Positions 1 to 8,376 of a stretch of DNA of 64,000 nucleotides are shown here, in pieces. Source of the stretch: Streptomyces venezuelae (lineage in GTDB: Bacteria; Actinomycetota; Actinomycetes; Streptomycetales; Streptomycetaceae). The stretch spans positions 4,836,001 through 4,900,000 of the forward strand of contig NZ_CP029192.1 of NCBI RefSeq assembly GCF_008642315.1, in the 5' to 3' direction. The translations under genes and the position numbers were made by a program. The notes under the pieces are model-generated. The model ran no database searches. It had not been told where the DNA came from and saw only the letters and a list, made by a program, of their open reading frames with translations. Each line of letters starts with the position of its first letter. The first letter of the stretch is position 1.

Positions 1-768
1 GTCGAACTCGAACGGCCAGCCGTCCTGCGGGTTCTGCGGCTGCTCCTGGCCCTCGCCCGTGGGGACCGTGACGTCGCGGTCGAGCGCGGAGACGATGCCG
101 CTGGTGACCGTGCCGGTGAGGCCCTCGGGGGAGCCGATGGCGACGACCTCGTCGCCGACCTTGACGTTGTCGGAGTTGCCGAGGGTGGCGGGCTTGAGCC
201 CGGACGCGCCCTTCAGCTGGATGAGGGCGAGATCCTTCTTGCTGTCGGTGCCGACGACCTCGGCGTCGTACGTCTTGCCGTCGTTCGTCCGCACCTTGAT
301 CGACGTGGCGCCGGCGATGACGTGGTTGTTCGTCACGATCTCGCCGTCGCTCTTCGTGATGACCCCGGAGCCCGTCGACTTGCCCTCGGCCGTCGCGGCG
401 CTGACCTCGACGATGCTGGGGCTGACCGCCTCGGCGACCCCGGAGACGGTGCCCTTCCTGCTCGTCGGCACGACGTCGGTGCTGGTCGCGGAGGAGCCGC
501 CGCCCCGGTCGGTCAGTGACTGCACGGCGTACGCGGTGCCGCCGCCCACCGCGGCCGCGGCTATCGCGACGGCGGCGAGGAGGGCGACCGGGCCCTTCGC
601 ACGGCGGCGTCGGGCCGGGGCGTGGCCCTGCGGCGGCGGGGGGCCCTGAGGTGCTTCCGGCGCGTAGTAGGGCGGGGGCGGGTAGGCGCCCTGCGTACCG
701 CCGGGCGGCACAGGCGCTGACGACTGCTGCTGGGGGTACTCGCCGCTGTGGCGGAAGGTCTCGGTCAT
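1..768 (-). CDS. HtrA/DegP-like membrane-anchored serine protease (3' part outside window)
   Basis: The gene reads leftward from ATG 768 and runs off the window, so its C-terminus is missing. The N-terminus (about 60 residues) is Pro/Gln/Tyr-rich and cytoplasmic. An ARRRRAK stop-transfer and one transmembrane helix follow (about residues 60-80), then a trypsin-like domain. The catalytic His lies in TNNHVI and the Asp in KKDLALIQL. The nucleophilic Ser would lie beyond base 1. This is the layout of actinobacterial HtrA-type proteases, which act on misfolded or surface proteins outside the membrane. A PDZ domain would be expected next but cannot be seen. Family assignment is firm; substrate is unknown. 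Confidence 0.9.
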   Translation of the reverse strand, partial: MTETFRHSGEYPQQQSSAPVPPGGTQGAYPPPPYYAPEAPQGPPPPQGHAPARRRRAKGPVALLAAVAIAAAAVGGGTAYAVQSLTDRGGGSSATSTDVVPTSRKGTVSGVAEAVSPSIVEVSAATAEGKSTGSGVITKSDGEIVTNNHVIAGATSIKVRTNDGKTYDAEVVGTDSKKDLALIQLKGASGLKPATLGNSDNVKVGDEVVAIGSPEGLTGTVTSGIVSALDRDVTVPTGEGQEQPQNPQDGWPFEFD

Positions 769-873
769 GACTACGAGACTGTCCGGCGTACATGAGAGCT
801 GCCTGAGTACGTCCTGAGAAGCCCGGCAGAAGTGCGTATGCCCGATATAAAGGCGCCCGTGATGCCTACGTTT

Positions 874-1896
874 CTACTGGCAGCCGCAGGACTGCCGCAC
901 CACCAGCCGGGACGGGAACAGCTTCAGGCGTTCACGGCGCGACCCGGCCACCCGCAGCCCGTCGTCCAGGACCAGGTCGACCGCCGCCCGCGCCATCGCG
1001 GGCCGGTCCGACGCGACCGTCGTCAGCGGCGGGTCCGTGAGCCCCGCCTCCTTCACGTCGTCGAAGCCGGCCACCGCGAGCTCCCCCGGCACGTCGATGC
1101 GCAGCTCGCGCGCCGCCCGCAGGATGCCGATCGCCTGGTCGTCCGTGGAGCAGAAGATCGCGGTCGGCCTGTCCGGGCGGGCGAGGAGCTCCAGGCCCAC
1201 CTGGTACGCGTCGTAGCGGTTGTACGGCGCTTCGAAGAGCCGTCCCTCCACCGAGTGCCCGGCCTCCCGCATCGCGCGCCGCCAGCCCTCGACGTGGTCG
1301 GAGACGGGGTCGCCGACGGTCGGGGTCTCGGCCGTGCCGCCGACACAGGCGACGTACTCGTGGCCGTGCTCCAGGAGGTGGCGGGTGGCGAGCTGGGCGC
1401 CGCCCACGTCGTCCGTGACGACCGCGACGTCGTCGATGGCCTCGGGCCGCTCGTGGAGCAGCACCACGCGCGCGTCCCAGGCGTCGATCTCGGCGGCGGC
1501 CTGGTCGGTCAGACCGTGGCTGACGAGGATGAGGCCGGAGACCCGCATGCCGAGGAAGGCGCGGAGGTAGTGCGTCTCGCGCTCCTCCACGTAGTCGGTG
1601 TTCCCGACCAGGACCATTTTTCCGCGCTCGGACGCCGCCTGTTCGACGGCGTGCGTCATCTCCGCGAAGAACGGCTGGCGCGCGTCCGGCACGATCATGC
1701 CTATGAGGTCCGTGCGCCGCGAGGCCATGGCCTGGGCAACACGGTCGGGCCGGTAGCCCAGCTCCTTGATCGCGGCGAGTACCCGCTCGCGCGTGGCCGG
1801 GGCGACCGGCCTCGGTCCGTTGTTGATGACGTAACTGACGACCGCGGTCGAAGTACCCGCAAGTCTTGCCACGTCATCCCGAGTCACCTTGGCCAC
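874..1896 (-). CDS. LacI-family transcriptional regulator
   Basis: This 340-residue protein has the usual LacI length. A N-terminal helix-turn-helix ([20 protein letters not shown], residues 4-23) and hinge are followed by a periplasmic-binding-protein-like sugar sensor domain containing [17 protein letters not shown] and a C-terminal SCGC. It would repress sugar-utilisation genes and release DNA on binding a ligand, but no sugar genes are adjacent, so its target is unknown. It lies between glnR upstream (23-bp gap) and the protease gene downstream, all in the same direction. Confidence 0.93.
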   Translation of the reverse strand: MAKVTRDDVARLAGTSTAVVSYVINNGPRPVAPATRERVLAAIKELGYRPDRVAQAMASRRTDLIGMIVPDARQPFFAEMTHAVEQAASERGKMVLVGNTDYVEERETHYLRAFLGMRVSGLILVSHGLTDQAAAEIDAWDARVVLLHERPEAIDDVAVVTDDVGGAQLATRHLLEHGHEYVACVGGTAETPTVGDPVSDHVEGWRRAMREAGHSVEGRLFEAPYNRYDAYQVGLELLARPDRPTAIFCSTDDQAIGILRAARELRIDVPGELAVAGFDDVKEAGLTDPPLTTVASDRPAMARAAVDLVLDDGLRVAGSRRERLKLFPSRLVVRQSCGCQ

Positions 1897-1919
1897 GCGC
1901 GGAGTCTACGCGGATGGAA

Positions 1920-2729
1920 CTACCGCTGGGCAGGGCGTACGGCAGCTTCCTTCGGAGCGGCCACCGGGCCCGCGCCGTTCCGGTCCGCGCCCCGCCCGTT
2001 CTGCTCGGCCCGCGGGGTGGCGGCCTTCGCCTTCTCGCCGTCGGCGGCGCGGTCCACCTTCTCCGGCGTGACGAAGCGGTAGCCCACGTTGCGGACGGTG
2101 CCGATCAGCGACTCGTGCTCGACGCCGAGCTTCGCCCGCAGGCGCCGCACGTGCACGTCGACCGTGCGGGTGCCGCCGAAGTAGTCGTAGCCCCAGACCT
2201 CCTGGAGCAGCTGGGCGCGCGTGAAGACCCGCCCCGGGTGCTGCGCCAGGTATTTCAGGAGCTCGAACTCCTTGAAGGTCAGGTCGAGGACCCGGCCCTT
2301 CAGCTTCGCGCTGTACGTCGCCTCGTCCACGGAGAGATCGCCGTTGCGGATCTCCATGGGGGAGTCGTCGGCGGTGATCGACTGGCGGCCCGTCGCGAGC
2401 CGTAGCCGCGCCTCGACCTCGGCGGGGCCCGCCGTGTCGAGGAGCACGTCGTCGATGCCCCAGTCCGCGGTGACGGCCGCGAGGCCGCCCTCCGTGACGA
2501 CGAGGACCAGCGGACAGCCGGGTCCCGTGGAGCGGAGGAGCTGACAGAGGCTGCGGACCTGCGGGAGGTCGCGGCGCCCGTCGATCAGGATGACGTCGGC
2601 GCCGGGGGTGTCGACGAGAGCGGGCCCCTCCGCGGGGGCGACGCGCACGTGGTGAAGGAGCAGGCCGAGAGCGGGGAGCACCTCCGTCGACGGCTGGAGG
2701 GCGTTGGTCAGAAGCAGCAGTGAGCTCAC
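1920..2729 (-). CDS. glnR: GlnR, OmpR-type global nitrogen regulator
   Basis: The 269-residue protein starts at GTG 2729 ([14 protein letters not shown]), the conserved GlnR N-terminus. Residues 1-120 are an atypical receiver domain with the single acidic residue Asp50 in VILIDGRRD. Residues 125-225 are an OmpR-type winged helix with the recognition segment [18 protein letters not shown]. GlnR controls glutamine synthetase, ammonium transport and nitrite reductase genes in actinomycetes and works without a dedicated histidine kinase; none is adjacent here. The C-terminal tail of about 45 Ala/Glu-rich residues is variable in the family. Identification comes from close recall of the S. coelicolor sequence (SCO4159). 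Confidence 0.96.
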   Translation of the reverse strand: MSSLLLLTNALQPSTEVLPALGLLLHHVRVAPAEGPALVDTPGADVILIDGRRDLPQVRSLCQLLRSTGPGCPLVLVVTEGGLAAVTADWGIDDVLLDTAGPAEVEARLRLATGRQSITADDSPMEIRNGDLSVDEATYSAKLKGRVLDLTFKEFELLKYLAQHPGRVFTRAQLLQEVWGYDYFGGTRTVDVHVRRLRAKLGVEHESLIGTVRNVGYRFVTPEKVDRAADGEKAKAATPRAEQNGRGADRNGAGPVAAPKEAAVRPAQR

Positions 2730-2942
2730 CGCCGACCACCTGCCCGGGTCGTCCGACTGTCGTGCACGTTTCGCTCGCCCATAACGTCTGGTTCCTCCTC
2801 GGTCCCTGCGAGGACGTTTACGGCACTGCTTCGTACTGCTGGAAAACCGTGCTGTCCGCGGGCCCGCGCCCGGGGTCCCGGAAAGCACGAAAGGACCCGG
2901 GGGCTGCGCTGCCCGGATCCTCTGCCCAGCAGAATAGCCCAC

Positions 2943-3788
2943 ATGAACTCCGGTCCGGCAGGTCAAGAGGCGCGATCTTCTGTGCCTCCGCTCACTCGCG
3001 GTCAGCACAGCGTTCAGCAGAGGGCCACGCTCCGTACACAGGACGGCGTGGCCGTCGAGGCCGCCCACGACCCCGGACCCGACCCCTCGGGGGAGCTCGC
3101 GATCGTCGTCGCGCACGGCTTCTCGGGGGACCTCGCGCGCCCGCACGTGCGCCGGATCGCGGGCGTCCTCGCCCAGCGTGCGGCCGTGATCACCTTCTCG
3201 TTCCGGGGCCACGGCGGCTCGGGCGGGCACTCCACGGTGGGCGACCGCGAGGTCCTCGACCTGGCGGCCGCGGTGGAGTGGGCGCGGTCGCTCGGGTACG
3301 CGCGCGTGGTCACCGTCGGTTTCTCGATGGGCGGCTCGGTAGTCCTCCGTCACGCCGCGTTGCACAGGGGGCGCACGGAAGCGCGGACCGACGCGGTGGT
3401 CGCGGTGAGTGCCCCGGCGAGGTGGTTCTACCGGGGGACGGCGCCGATGCGGCGGCTGCACTGGGTCGTCACCCGGCCCGCCGGACGCGCCGTCGGCCGC
3501 TTCGGACTGCGGACGCGAATCCACCCGCACGAGTGGGACCCCGTCCCCCTTTCGCCCGTCGAGTCCGTCCCGCTCATCGCCCCGACGCCGCTGCTCGTCG
3601 TCCACGGCGACCGGGACCCGTACTTCCCGCTCGACCATCCGCGGATGCTCGCCGCGGCCGCCGACGGCGGGGCGGAGCTGTGGCTGGAAGAGGGCATGGG
3701 ACACGCGGAGCACGCGGCGTCCGACGCCCTCGTCGGACGGATCGCCTCGTGGGCCACGGCATCATGGACGTCGGCAACCGCCGACTGA
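2943..3788 (+). CDS. alpha/beta-fold hydrolase
   Basis: The 281-residue protein has an alpha/beta-hydrolase fold. The oxyanion-hole segment is VVAHGFSGD, the nucleophile elbow is GFSMGG, the acid is in [10 protein letters not shown], and the catalytic His is in GMGHAEH. The triad is complete, so it is probably active as an esterase or lipase-like enzyme, but the substrate cannot be told. It is transcribed divergently from glnR and lies 16 bp upstream of the MoaD-like gene, so the two may be co-transcribed. Confidence 0.9.
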   Translation: MNSGPAGQEARSSVPPLTRGQHSVQQRATLRTQDGVAVEAAHDPGPDPSGELAIVVAHGFSGDLARPHVRRIAGVLAQRAAVITFSFRGHGGSGGHSTVGDREVLDLAAAVEWARSLGYARVVTVGFSMGGSVVLRHAALHRGRTEARTDAVVAVSAPARWFYRGTAPMRRLHWVVTRPAGRAVGRFGLRTRIHPHEWDPVPLSPVESVPLIAPTPLLVVHGDRDPYFPLDHPRMLAAAADGGAELWLEEGMGHAEHAASDALVGRIASWATASWTSATAD

Positions 3789-3804
3789 GAGGAAGGGGAG
3801 TCGC

Positions 3805-4059
3805 ATGGTGAACGGCACCATTCGTTACTGGGCCGCTGCCAAGGCGGCCGCGGGCGTCGCCGAGGAGCCGTACGACGCGGCGACGCTCGCCGAAGCGCTG
3901 GACGCCGCACGCGAGCGGCATCCCGGTGAGCTCGTCCGGGTCCTGCAGCGCTGTTCCTTCCTGGTCGACGGGGCCCCCGTCGGGACCCGGAGGCATGAGA
4001 CCGTACGGCTGGCCGAGGGCGGCACGGTCGAGGTGCTCCCGCCGTTCGCAGGAGGATGA
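3805..4059 (+). CDS. MoaD/ThiS-family sulfur carrier protein
   Basis: This 84-residue ubiquitin-fold protein ends in the Gly-Gly tail (LPPFAGG) that is adenylated and thiocarboxylated in MoaD/ThiS proteins. Start ATG 3805 follows GGAAGGGGAG. It may supply sulfur for molybdopterin or another thiolated product. No activating MoeB/ThiF-like enzyme is adjacent, although a rhodanese-type sulfurtransferase lies about 2.8 kb downstream. The partner is inference. Its stop codon overlaps an ATG (ATGA) at the start of the next gene. Confidence 0.88.
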   Translation: MVNGTIRYWAAAKAAAGVAEEPYDAATLAEALDAARERHPGELVRVLQRCSFLVDGAPVGTRRHETVRLAEGGTVEVLPPFAGG

Positions 4060-4064
4060 GCGCC

Positions 4065-5312
4065 ATGTCCGATCAGCCCTATGAGGGGTACGAGGGGTAC
4101 GAGCCGTATCCGCAGCAGTACCCCGGACAGCAGCCGTACCCGGAGCAGCAACAGCAACAAGCGCCGCATCAGCAGCAGCCGTATCCGGACCAGCAGCAGT
4201 ACTACGCGCAACAACAGCAGTACGGGCACGATCAGTACGGGCAGGACCAGTACGGCCAGGACCAGTACGGGCAGCCGTACGCCCAGCCGCAGCCCCACCC
4301 GCAGCAGCAGTACTACGCCGAGCCCCAGCAGAGTTACGGCCAGGAGCACCACACCCAGCAGTGGGAGGGGCAGACCTGGGAGACGCAGGTGGGGCACCAG
4401 CCCGCCGCGGTGGACGTGACGGAGACCGCGTACCTGCCGCCGCAGAGCGCCGCTCCGGCCCCCGCGCCCACGCCGGAACCGGAACCGGAGCCGGCCCAGG
4501 ACCCCGCCGCCGACTCGTCCTCGTACGGCCCCGCCACCACCACCGGCAACCCCCGCATCACGGACGCCCAGCGCGCCCGCGCCGAGGGCCGCTCGCCGAT
4601 CATCGAGCCGGGGATGCAGCCCGCCGCGCTCACCGCCGTGCTCGGGCTCCTGCTCGCCGCGGGCGCCGCCGTCGGGCAGTACGCGCTGCTCGTACCGCTC
4701 GTGCTCCTGCAGGCCGTGACCGCCGCCGGATGGTTCCGGCTGAACGGCATGTGGCCCGCGCGGCAGGGCATCGCGCTCGCCTTCCTCGGCGGTGTCGTCG
4801 CGGACGTCGCGCTGCTCGCCGTCGGCAAGGAGAACGCGCCCGCCGCCGTCCTCGGCACGCTCGGCGTGTGGGTGCTGCTCGTCCTCGTGCTGCAGCTGCG
4901 CAGCCACGCGGGGGCCGACGAGCGGATGTACGGGCTGATGGCCACCGTCGCCTCGTCGGCGCTCGCGATCGTCGCGGCCGGACACCTCGCGGCCGCGGCC
5001 GACGCCGTGACCGTGGGCGGCATCGCCGTCGCCGTCGCGATCCTCGCCCGCGCGCTGCCGCTGCCCACCGCCGCCTCGGTGGTCGTCGCGCTGCTCGCGG
5101 CCGCGGGCGCCGGAATCGCGGTCGGCGGGACGACGGACTACGGCAGCGAGGGCGCGCTGCTCGCGCTCGGCGCCGGGGTCTGCGCGCTGATCGGCCACCG
5201 CGTCGCCAGCTACGACTATCCGTCGCGCTTCGTGCACATGACGGCGGGTGTCGCGCTGCCGCTAGCGGCAGCCGCTCCGGCCGTCTACGTCCTCGGACGT
5301 GCCATCGGCTGA
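4065..5312 (+). CDS. membrane protein with Q/Y/P-rich low-complexity N-terminus
   Basis: Start ATG 4065 is preferred over ATG 4056 because GGAGG at 4051 then has proper spacing. Of 415 residues, about the first 150 are low complexity, dominated by Gln, Tyr, Pro and Gly, with tandem YGQDQ units around residues 50-70. A linker follows, then about 220 hydrophobic residues forming roughly seven or eight membrane helices. Family members in Streptomyces have no assigned role known to me. The first part is probably a disordered cytoplasmic tail. It follows the MoaD-like gene without a gap. Confidence 0.85.
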   Translation: MSDQPYEGYEGYEPYPQQYPGQQPYPEQQQQQAPHQQQPYPDQQQYYAQQQQYGHDQYGQDQYGQDQYGQPYAQPQPHPQQQYYAEPQQSYGQEHHTQQWEGQTWETQVGHQPAAVDVTETAYLPPQSAAPAPAPTPEPEPEPAQDPAADSSSYGPATTTGNPRITDAQRARAEGRSPIIEPGMQPAALTAVLGLLLAAGAAVGQYALLVPLVLLQAVTAAGWFRLNGMWPARQGIALAFLGGVVADVALLAVGKENAPAAVLGTLGVWVLLVLVLQLRSHAGADERMYGLMATVASSALAIVAAGHLAAAADAVTVGGIAVAVAILARALPLPTAASVVVALLAAAGAGIAVGGTTDYGSEGALLALGAGVCALIGHRVASYDYPSRFVHMTAGVALPLAAAAPAVYVLGRAIG

Positions 5313-5327
5313 TCGTCACAGCTGATC

Positions 5328-5366
5328 GACAGGTCCCCCGCCGGGCTCTCCGGCCGGGGACCTGTC
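5328..5366 (+). terminator. terminator after the Q/Y-rich membrane protein gene
   Basis: Arms GACAGGTCCCC (5328-5338) and GGGGACCTGTC (5356-5366) are perfectly complementary and enclose a further GC-rich pairing. A T-rich stretch (CTTTAG) follows. It lies between two rightward genes. Confidence 0.75.
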
Positions 5367-5423
5367 CTTTAGGCTCGCGGAAACGACAGTTGACTCGGGG
5401 GACCAGGTGGGGGAACACCGGAC

Positions 5424-6176
5424 ATGAGCAAGCGCGCGATACGCACACTTCTGATCGTCGTCGTCATCCTCGGCGGTCTGTTCGTGGCGGCCGACCGGCT
5501 CGCCGTGAACTTCGCCGAGGGCGAGGCGGCGGACAAGATGCGCACCAGCGAAGGGCTGAGCGAGACGCCCGACGTCTCCATCAAGGGCTTCCCCTTCCTC
5601 ACCCAGGTGATGGGCGGTGAGCTCGACGACGTGGAGGTCGGCATCAAGAACTACGACGCCAAGTCCGGCTCCGACTCCATCCGCATCGCCGACCTGACCG
5701 CCCACATGAAGGGCGTCGAGTTCTCCGGCGACTACAGCTCGGCGACGGCCGCGACGGCGACGGGCACCGCCCACGTCTCGTACGACGAGCTCCTGAAGGC
5801 CAGCAAGTCCGAGCCCGTCGAGCTGCCGCTCGGCGCGACCGGCAAGGTCGTCGGCCTCTCCGACGGCGGCAACGGCAAGATCAAGGTCGAGATCGAGGTC
5901 AGCAAGGGCGGCGCGAAGCTCCCCAAGCCGGTCCACGTGCTCAGCTCGGTCCGCGTCGAGGGCGACAACATCCGCGTCCACGCCGACCGGATCCCGAAGA
6001 GCCTGAACGTGCTCGGCGTCTCCATCCCGCTCCCCGAGGGCACGGCCCGCGACGTCACCGACTTCGACCAGAAGATCGAGGACCTGCCCGCCGGCATCAA
6101 GCTGGAGAAGGTCGAGGCGGCACCGGACGGCGTCGACATGTCGGTCTCCGGCTCCCACGTGCGCCTGGCGGGCTGA
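5424..6176 (+). CDS. DUF2993 (LmeA-like) exported lipid-binding protein
   Basis: The 250-residue protein has an N-terminal signal anchor (RAIRTLLIVVVILGGLFVAA, residues 4-23) and a DUF2993 domain with the typical SIKGFPFLTQVMGGELDDVEV segment. In mycobacteria LmeA of this family is a periplasmic lipid-binding protein needed for lipomannan maturation. Streptomyces lacks that exact pathway, so the role here is probably general lipid handling at the outer face of the membrane. It stands alone after a terminator. Confidence 0.88.
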   Translation: MSKRAIRTLLIVVVILGGLFVAADRLAVNFAEGEAADKMRTSEGLSETPDVSIKGFPFLTQVMGGELDDVEVGIKNYDAKSGSDSIRIADLTAHMKGVEFSGDYSSATAATATGTAHVSYDELLKASKSEPVELPLGATGKVVGLSDGGNGKIKVEIEVSKGGAKLPKPVHVLSSVRVEGDNIRVHADRIPKSLNVLGVSIPLPEGTARDVTDFDQKIEDLPAGIKLEKVEAAPDGVDMSVSGSHVRLAG

Positions 6177-6334
6177 ACCGCCTCTCCCAGGGGGCTCGTC
6201 CGCAGTACGAGACGGAGGCGTCCGGGGGGCGGATGCGGCACGGGTGCGGGGCAGTCCGCGGCGCCACCGGGGCGGCTGCGGGCTTCAACGATTCCCACAT
6301 TCCGGACGATCGTGTCTCAACATGCGGAGCGCCG

Positions 6335-6364
6335 GTGACACGGCCACCCCTCCGTCCCTACGAT
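6335..6364 (+). promoter_or_regulatory. promoter for a leaderless Cys leader peptide
   Basis: GTGACA (6335-6340) and TACGAT (6359-6364) are separated by 18 bp. The expected transcription start falls at or next to ATG 6372, so the leader peptide would be translated from a leaderless transcript. This is inferred from spacing only. Upstream of it (6177-6334) no gene is seen. Confidence 0.6.
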
Positions 6365-6371
6365 CGGACCC

Positions 6372-6452
6372 ATGCACCGACAGGCGGACCTCACGAAGCG
6401 GCGGGCAGTGGACCTGTGCCGCGTCGCCGCCATGCTCTGTCGCACCTTCTAG
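6372..6452 (+). CDS. Cys-containing leader peptide upstream of the sulfurtransferase operon
   Basis: This 26-codon reading frame starts MHRQADLTKR and ends RRAVDLCRVAAMLCRTF before TAG. It matches the recurrent actinobacterial leader peptides with Arg/Leu/Cys clusters found upstream of sulfur-metabolism genes. In mycobacteria such upstream frames attenuate the downstream gene in response to cysteine. The two Cys codons (16 and 23) sit near the end. The sulfurtransferase start is 146 bp downstream, and a small hairpin (TGACG...CGTCA, about 6485-6500) lies between. Regulation by cysteine is inferred from position and family. Confidence 0.8.
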   Translation: MHRQADLTKRRAVDLCRVAAMLCRTF

Positions 6453-6598
6453 CGGGACGCCCCATCCCCGCATTTCCCCCGGCCTGTTGACGTCATCCGT
6501 CAGGGCCTCCCCCGTGCGTACGTACGCCGTGCCTCCCCGCACCTCCCGTACCGCGCACGCCCCTTTGCACCGCCGTAACTGCCCCGGAGGAGAGAAGC

Positions 6599-7444
6599 AT
6601 GAGCCGCAGCGACGTCCTGGTAGACGCCGACTGGGTCGAGGCCCACATCGAGGACCCGAAGGTCGTCATCGTCGAGGTCGACGAGGACACCTCCGCGTAC
6701 GACAAGAACCACATCAAGAACGCGATCCGCATCGACTGGACCAAGGACCTCCAGGACCCGGTCCGCCGTGACTTCGTCGACCAGGAGGGCTTCGAGAAGC
6801 TCCTCTCCGGCAAGGGCATCGCCAACGACTCCACCGTCGTCCTCTACGGCGGCAACAACAACTGGTTCGCGTCGTACGCCTTCTGGTACTTCAAGCTCTA
6901 CGGCCACCAGGACGTGAAGCTCCTCGACGGCGGCCGCAAGAAGTGGGAGCTCGACTCCCGCGACCTGGTCGACGGCTCCGAGGTCCCGAACCGTCCCGCC
7001 ACCGACTACAAGGCGAAGGCCCAGGACACCTCGATCCGTGCCTTCCGCGACGACGTCGTGGCCGCCATCGGCGCGCAGAACCTCGTCGACGTGCGCTCGC
7101 CCGACGAGTTCAGCGGCAAGCTGCTCGCCCCGGCCCACCTCCCGCAGGAGCAGTCGCAGCGCCCCGGCCACGTGCCGAGCGCCCGCAACATCCCGTGGTC
7201 GAAGAACGCCAACGACGACGGCACCTTCAAGTCCGACGACGAGCTCAAGGCCCTCTACGAGGACGAGCAGGTCGACCTGGCGAAGGACACCATCGCCTAC
7301 TGCCGCATCGGTGAGCGTTCGGCCCTGACCTGGTTCGTCCTGCACGAGCTGCTCGGCCAGACCAACGTCAAGAACTACGACGGCTCCTGGACCGAGTACG
7401 GCTCGCTCGTCGGCGTGCCGATCGAGCTCGGTGCCAACAAGTAA
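6599..7444 (+). CDS. cysA: thiosulfate sulfurtransferase (rhodanese, CysA/SseA type)
   Basis: The 281-residue protein has two rhodanese domains, the usual tandem length. The catalytic Cys is in the second domain (YCRIGERS, Cys235), and the first domain lacks a Cys at the matching place. The CRIGERS loop is typical of actinobacterial thiosulfate sulfurtransferases, which move sulfane sulfur to cyanide or thiol acceptors and are linked to cysteine supply. Start ATG 6599 follows GGAGGAGAGAAGC. A Cys leader peptide precedes it, and the DUF1416 gene follows 33 bp later, an arrangement conserved in actinobacteria. Confidence 0.93.
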   Translation: MSRSDVLVDADWVEAHIEDPKVVIVEVDEDTSAYDKNHIKNAIRIDWTKDLQDPVRRDFVDQEGFEKLLSGKGIANDSTVVLYGGNNNWFASYAFWYFKLYGHQDVKLLDGGRKKWELDSRDLVDGSEVPNRPATDYKAKAQDTSIRAFRDDVVAAIGAQNLVDVRSPDEFSGKLLAPAHLPQEQSQRPGHVPSARNIPWSKNANDDGTFKSDDELKALYEDEQVDLAKDTIAYCRIGERSALTWFVLHELLGQTNVKNYDGSWTEYGSLVGVPIELGANK

Positions 7445-7477
7445 GCCCGCCCGCCCTTTCATCCCCTAGGAGTACAC

Positions 7478-7765
7478 ATGTGTGGAGCAAAGGCCGGCGG
7501 CCCCGACGCTTCGACGATCAAGCCCGGTGAGACGACGATCCAGGGCCAGGTGACCCGCGACGGCGAGCCCGTCACCGGATACGTGCGCCTGCTCGACTCG
7601 ACCGGCGAGTTCACCGCCGAGGTCCCCACCTCGGCCACCGGACAGTTCCGCTTCTACGCCGCCGAGGGCACGTGGACCGTCCGGGCGCTGATCCCCGGCG
7701 GCACCGCGGACCGTACGGTCGTCGCCCGGACGGGCGGTCTGGCGGAGGTCGCCATCGCGGTCTGA
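7478..7765 (+). CDS. DUF1416 protein
   Basis: This 95-residue protein starts MCGAKAGGP and forms a small beta-rich domain (IQGQVTRDGEPVTGYVRLLD...GTWTVRALIPGG) resembling a transthyretin-like or carboxypeptidase-regulatory fold. It always accompanies the sulfurtransferase gene in actinobacteria. Function is unknown, and co-operation in sulfur transfer is inferred only from the conserved pairing. The N-terminal Cys2 is the sole cysteine. Confidence 0.9.
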   Translation: MCGAKAGGPDASTIKPGETTIQGQVTRDGEPVTGYVRLLDSTGEFTAEVPTSATGQFRFYAAEGTWTVRALIPGGTADRTVVARTGGLAEVAIAV

Positions 7766-7792
7766 CCGGACAGCGCACTGAGAACGGCCGGA

Positions 7793-7839
7793 GGGCCGCA
7801 CCCCAGGGGGTTGGACGCCACTGGAACGGGGTGCGGCCC
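7793..7839 (+). terminator. terminator of the sulfurtransferase operon
   Basis: Perfect arms GGGCCGCACCCC (7793-7804) and GGGGTGCGGCCC (7828-7839) are followed by TTCGG. It sits between the rightward DUF1416 gene and the leftward DUF3099 gene and may serve both. Confidence 0.8.
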
Positions 7840-7863
7840 TTCGGCTGCGTCGTTCTTCTCCGG

Positions 7864-8127
7864 CTACCCCTGCCGTCTGCGTCTGCCGTCCAGCTCGTCC
7901 CACCACTCGTCGGACTTCTTGTCCCCGCTGGGATCGTCCCACCAGCGGTCGTCGGGTCCCCGGCGGTTCGCCGTCATCGCGGCCAGCGGCGGGATCACCA
8001 TCGCCACGACGCACATTCCGACGGCCACGGGAACCGACCAGAGGCGCACGACGCCCCAGGCCAGGACGAACAGACCGATGCAGGTCCCCATCATGGCGAA
8101 GTACAGACGGCGCCTTCGCGCGTACAT
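7864..8127 (-). CDS. DUF3099 small membrane protein
   Basis: The 87-residue protein begins MYARRRRLYFAMMGTCIGLF. Two membrane helices (about residues 9-28 and 32-52) follow a basic N-terminus, and an acidic, Trp-rich tail (DDRWWDDPSGD) ends it. This is the DUF3099 layout. A GTG ten codons upstream (8157) is possible, but neither start has a clear ribosome binding site. Function unknown. Confidence 0.8.
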   Translation of the reverse strand: MYARRRRLYFAMMGTCIGLFVLAWGVVRLWSVPVAVGMCVVAMVIPPLAAMTANRRGPDDRWWDDPSGDKKSDEWWDELDGRRRRQG

Positions 8128-8234
8128 ACATCCAGCGTACGTCGCGAGGGACCTCACAGAGAGGGACGGGCGCCGCCCGACTACAGTGGGACCGGCTCTG
8201 ATACCTGCCCCAATCGCTCACCGAGGAGCACCCC

Positions 8235-8336
8235 GTGCTTGAGGCCTTCTTCTCCGCCCTGCTGGTTCTCGTCTGCGTCGGCGTTCTCGCCTTCGCCGGG
8301 CTGACCGTGAAGAAGCTGTACCAGGGCCAGCGCTGA
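8235..8336 (+). CDS. 33-residue single-span membrane peptide
   Basis: A GTG start at 8235 with GAGGAG 7 bases before it opens a 33-codon frame. It encodes MLEAFFSALLVLVCVGVLAF, then AGLTVKKLYQGQR. One helix followed by a basic C-terminus (in-positive topology) fits a small membrane peptide. I do not recognise a function. It lies just upstream of the nitrobindin-like gene (40-bp gap) and may be co-transcribed with it. Confidence 0.65.
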   Translation: MLEAFFSALLVLVCVGVLAFAGLTVKKLYQGQR

Positions 8337-8376
8337 CCCCCGCCCACGCCACCTCCACAGATCGCCTGAGCTTCCC

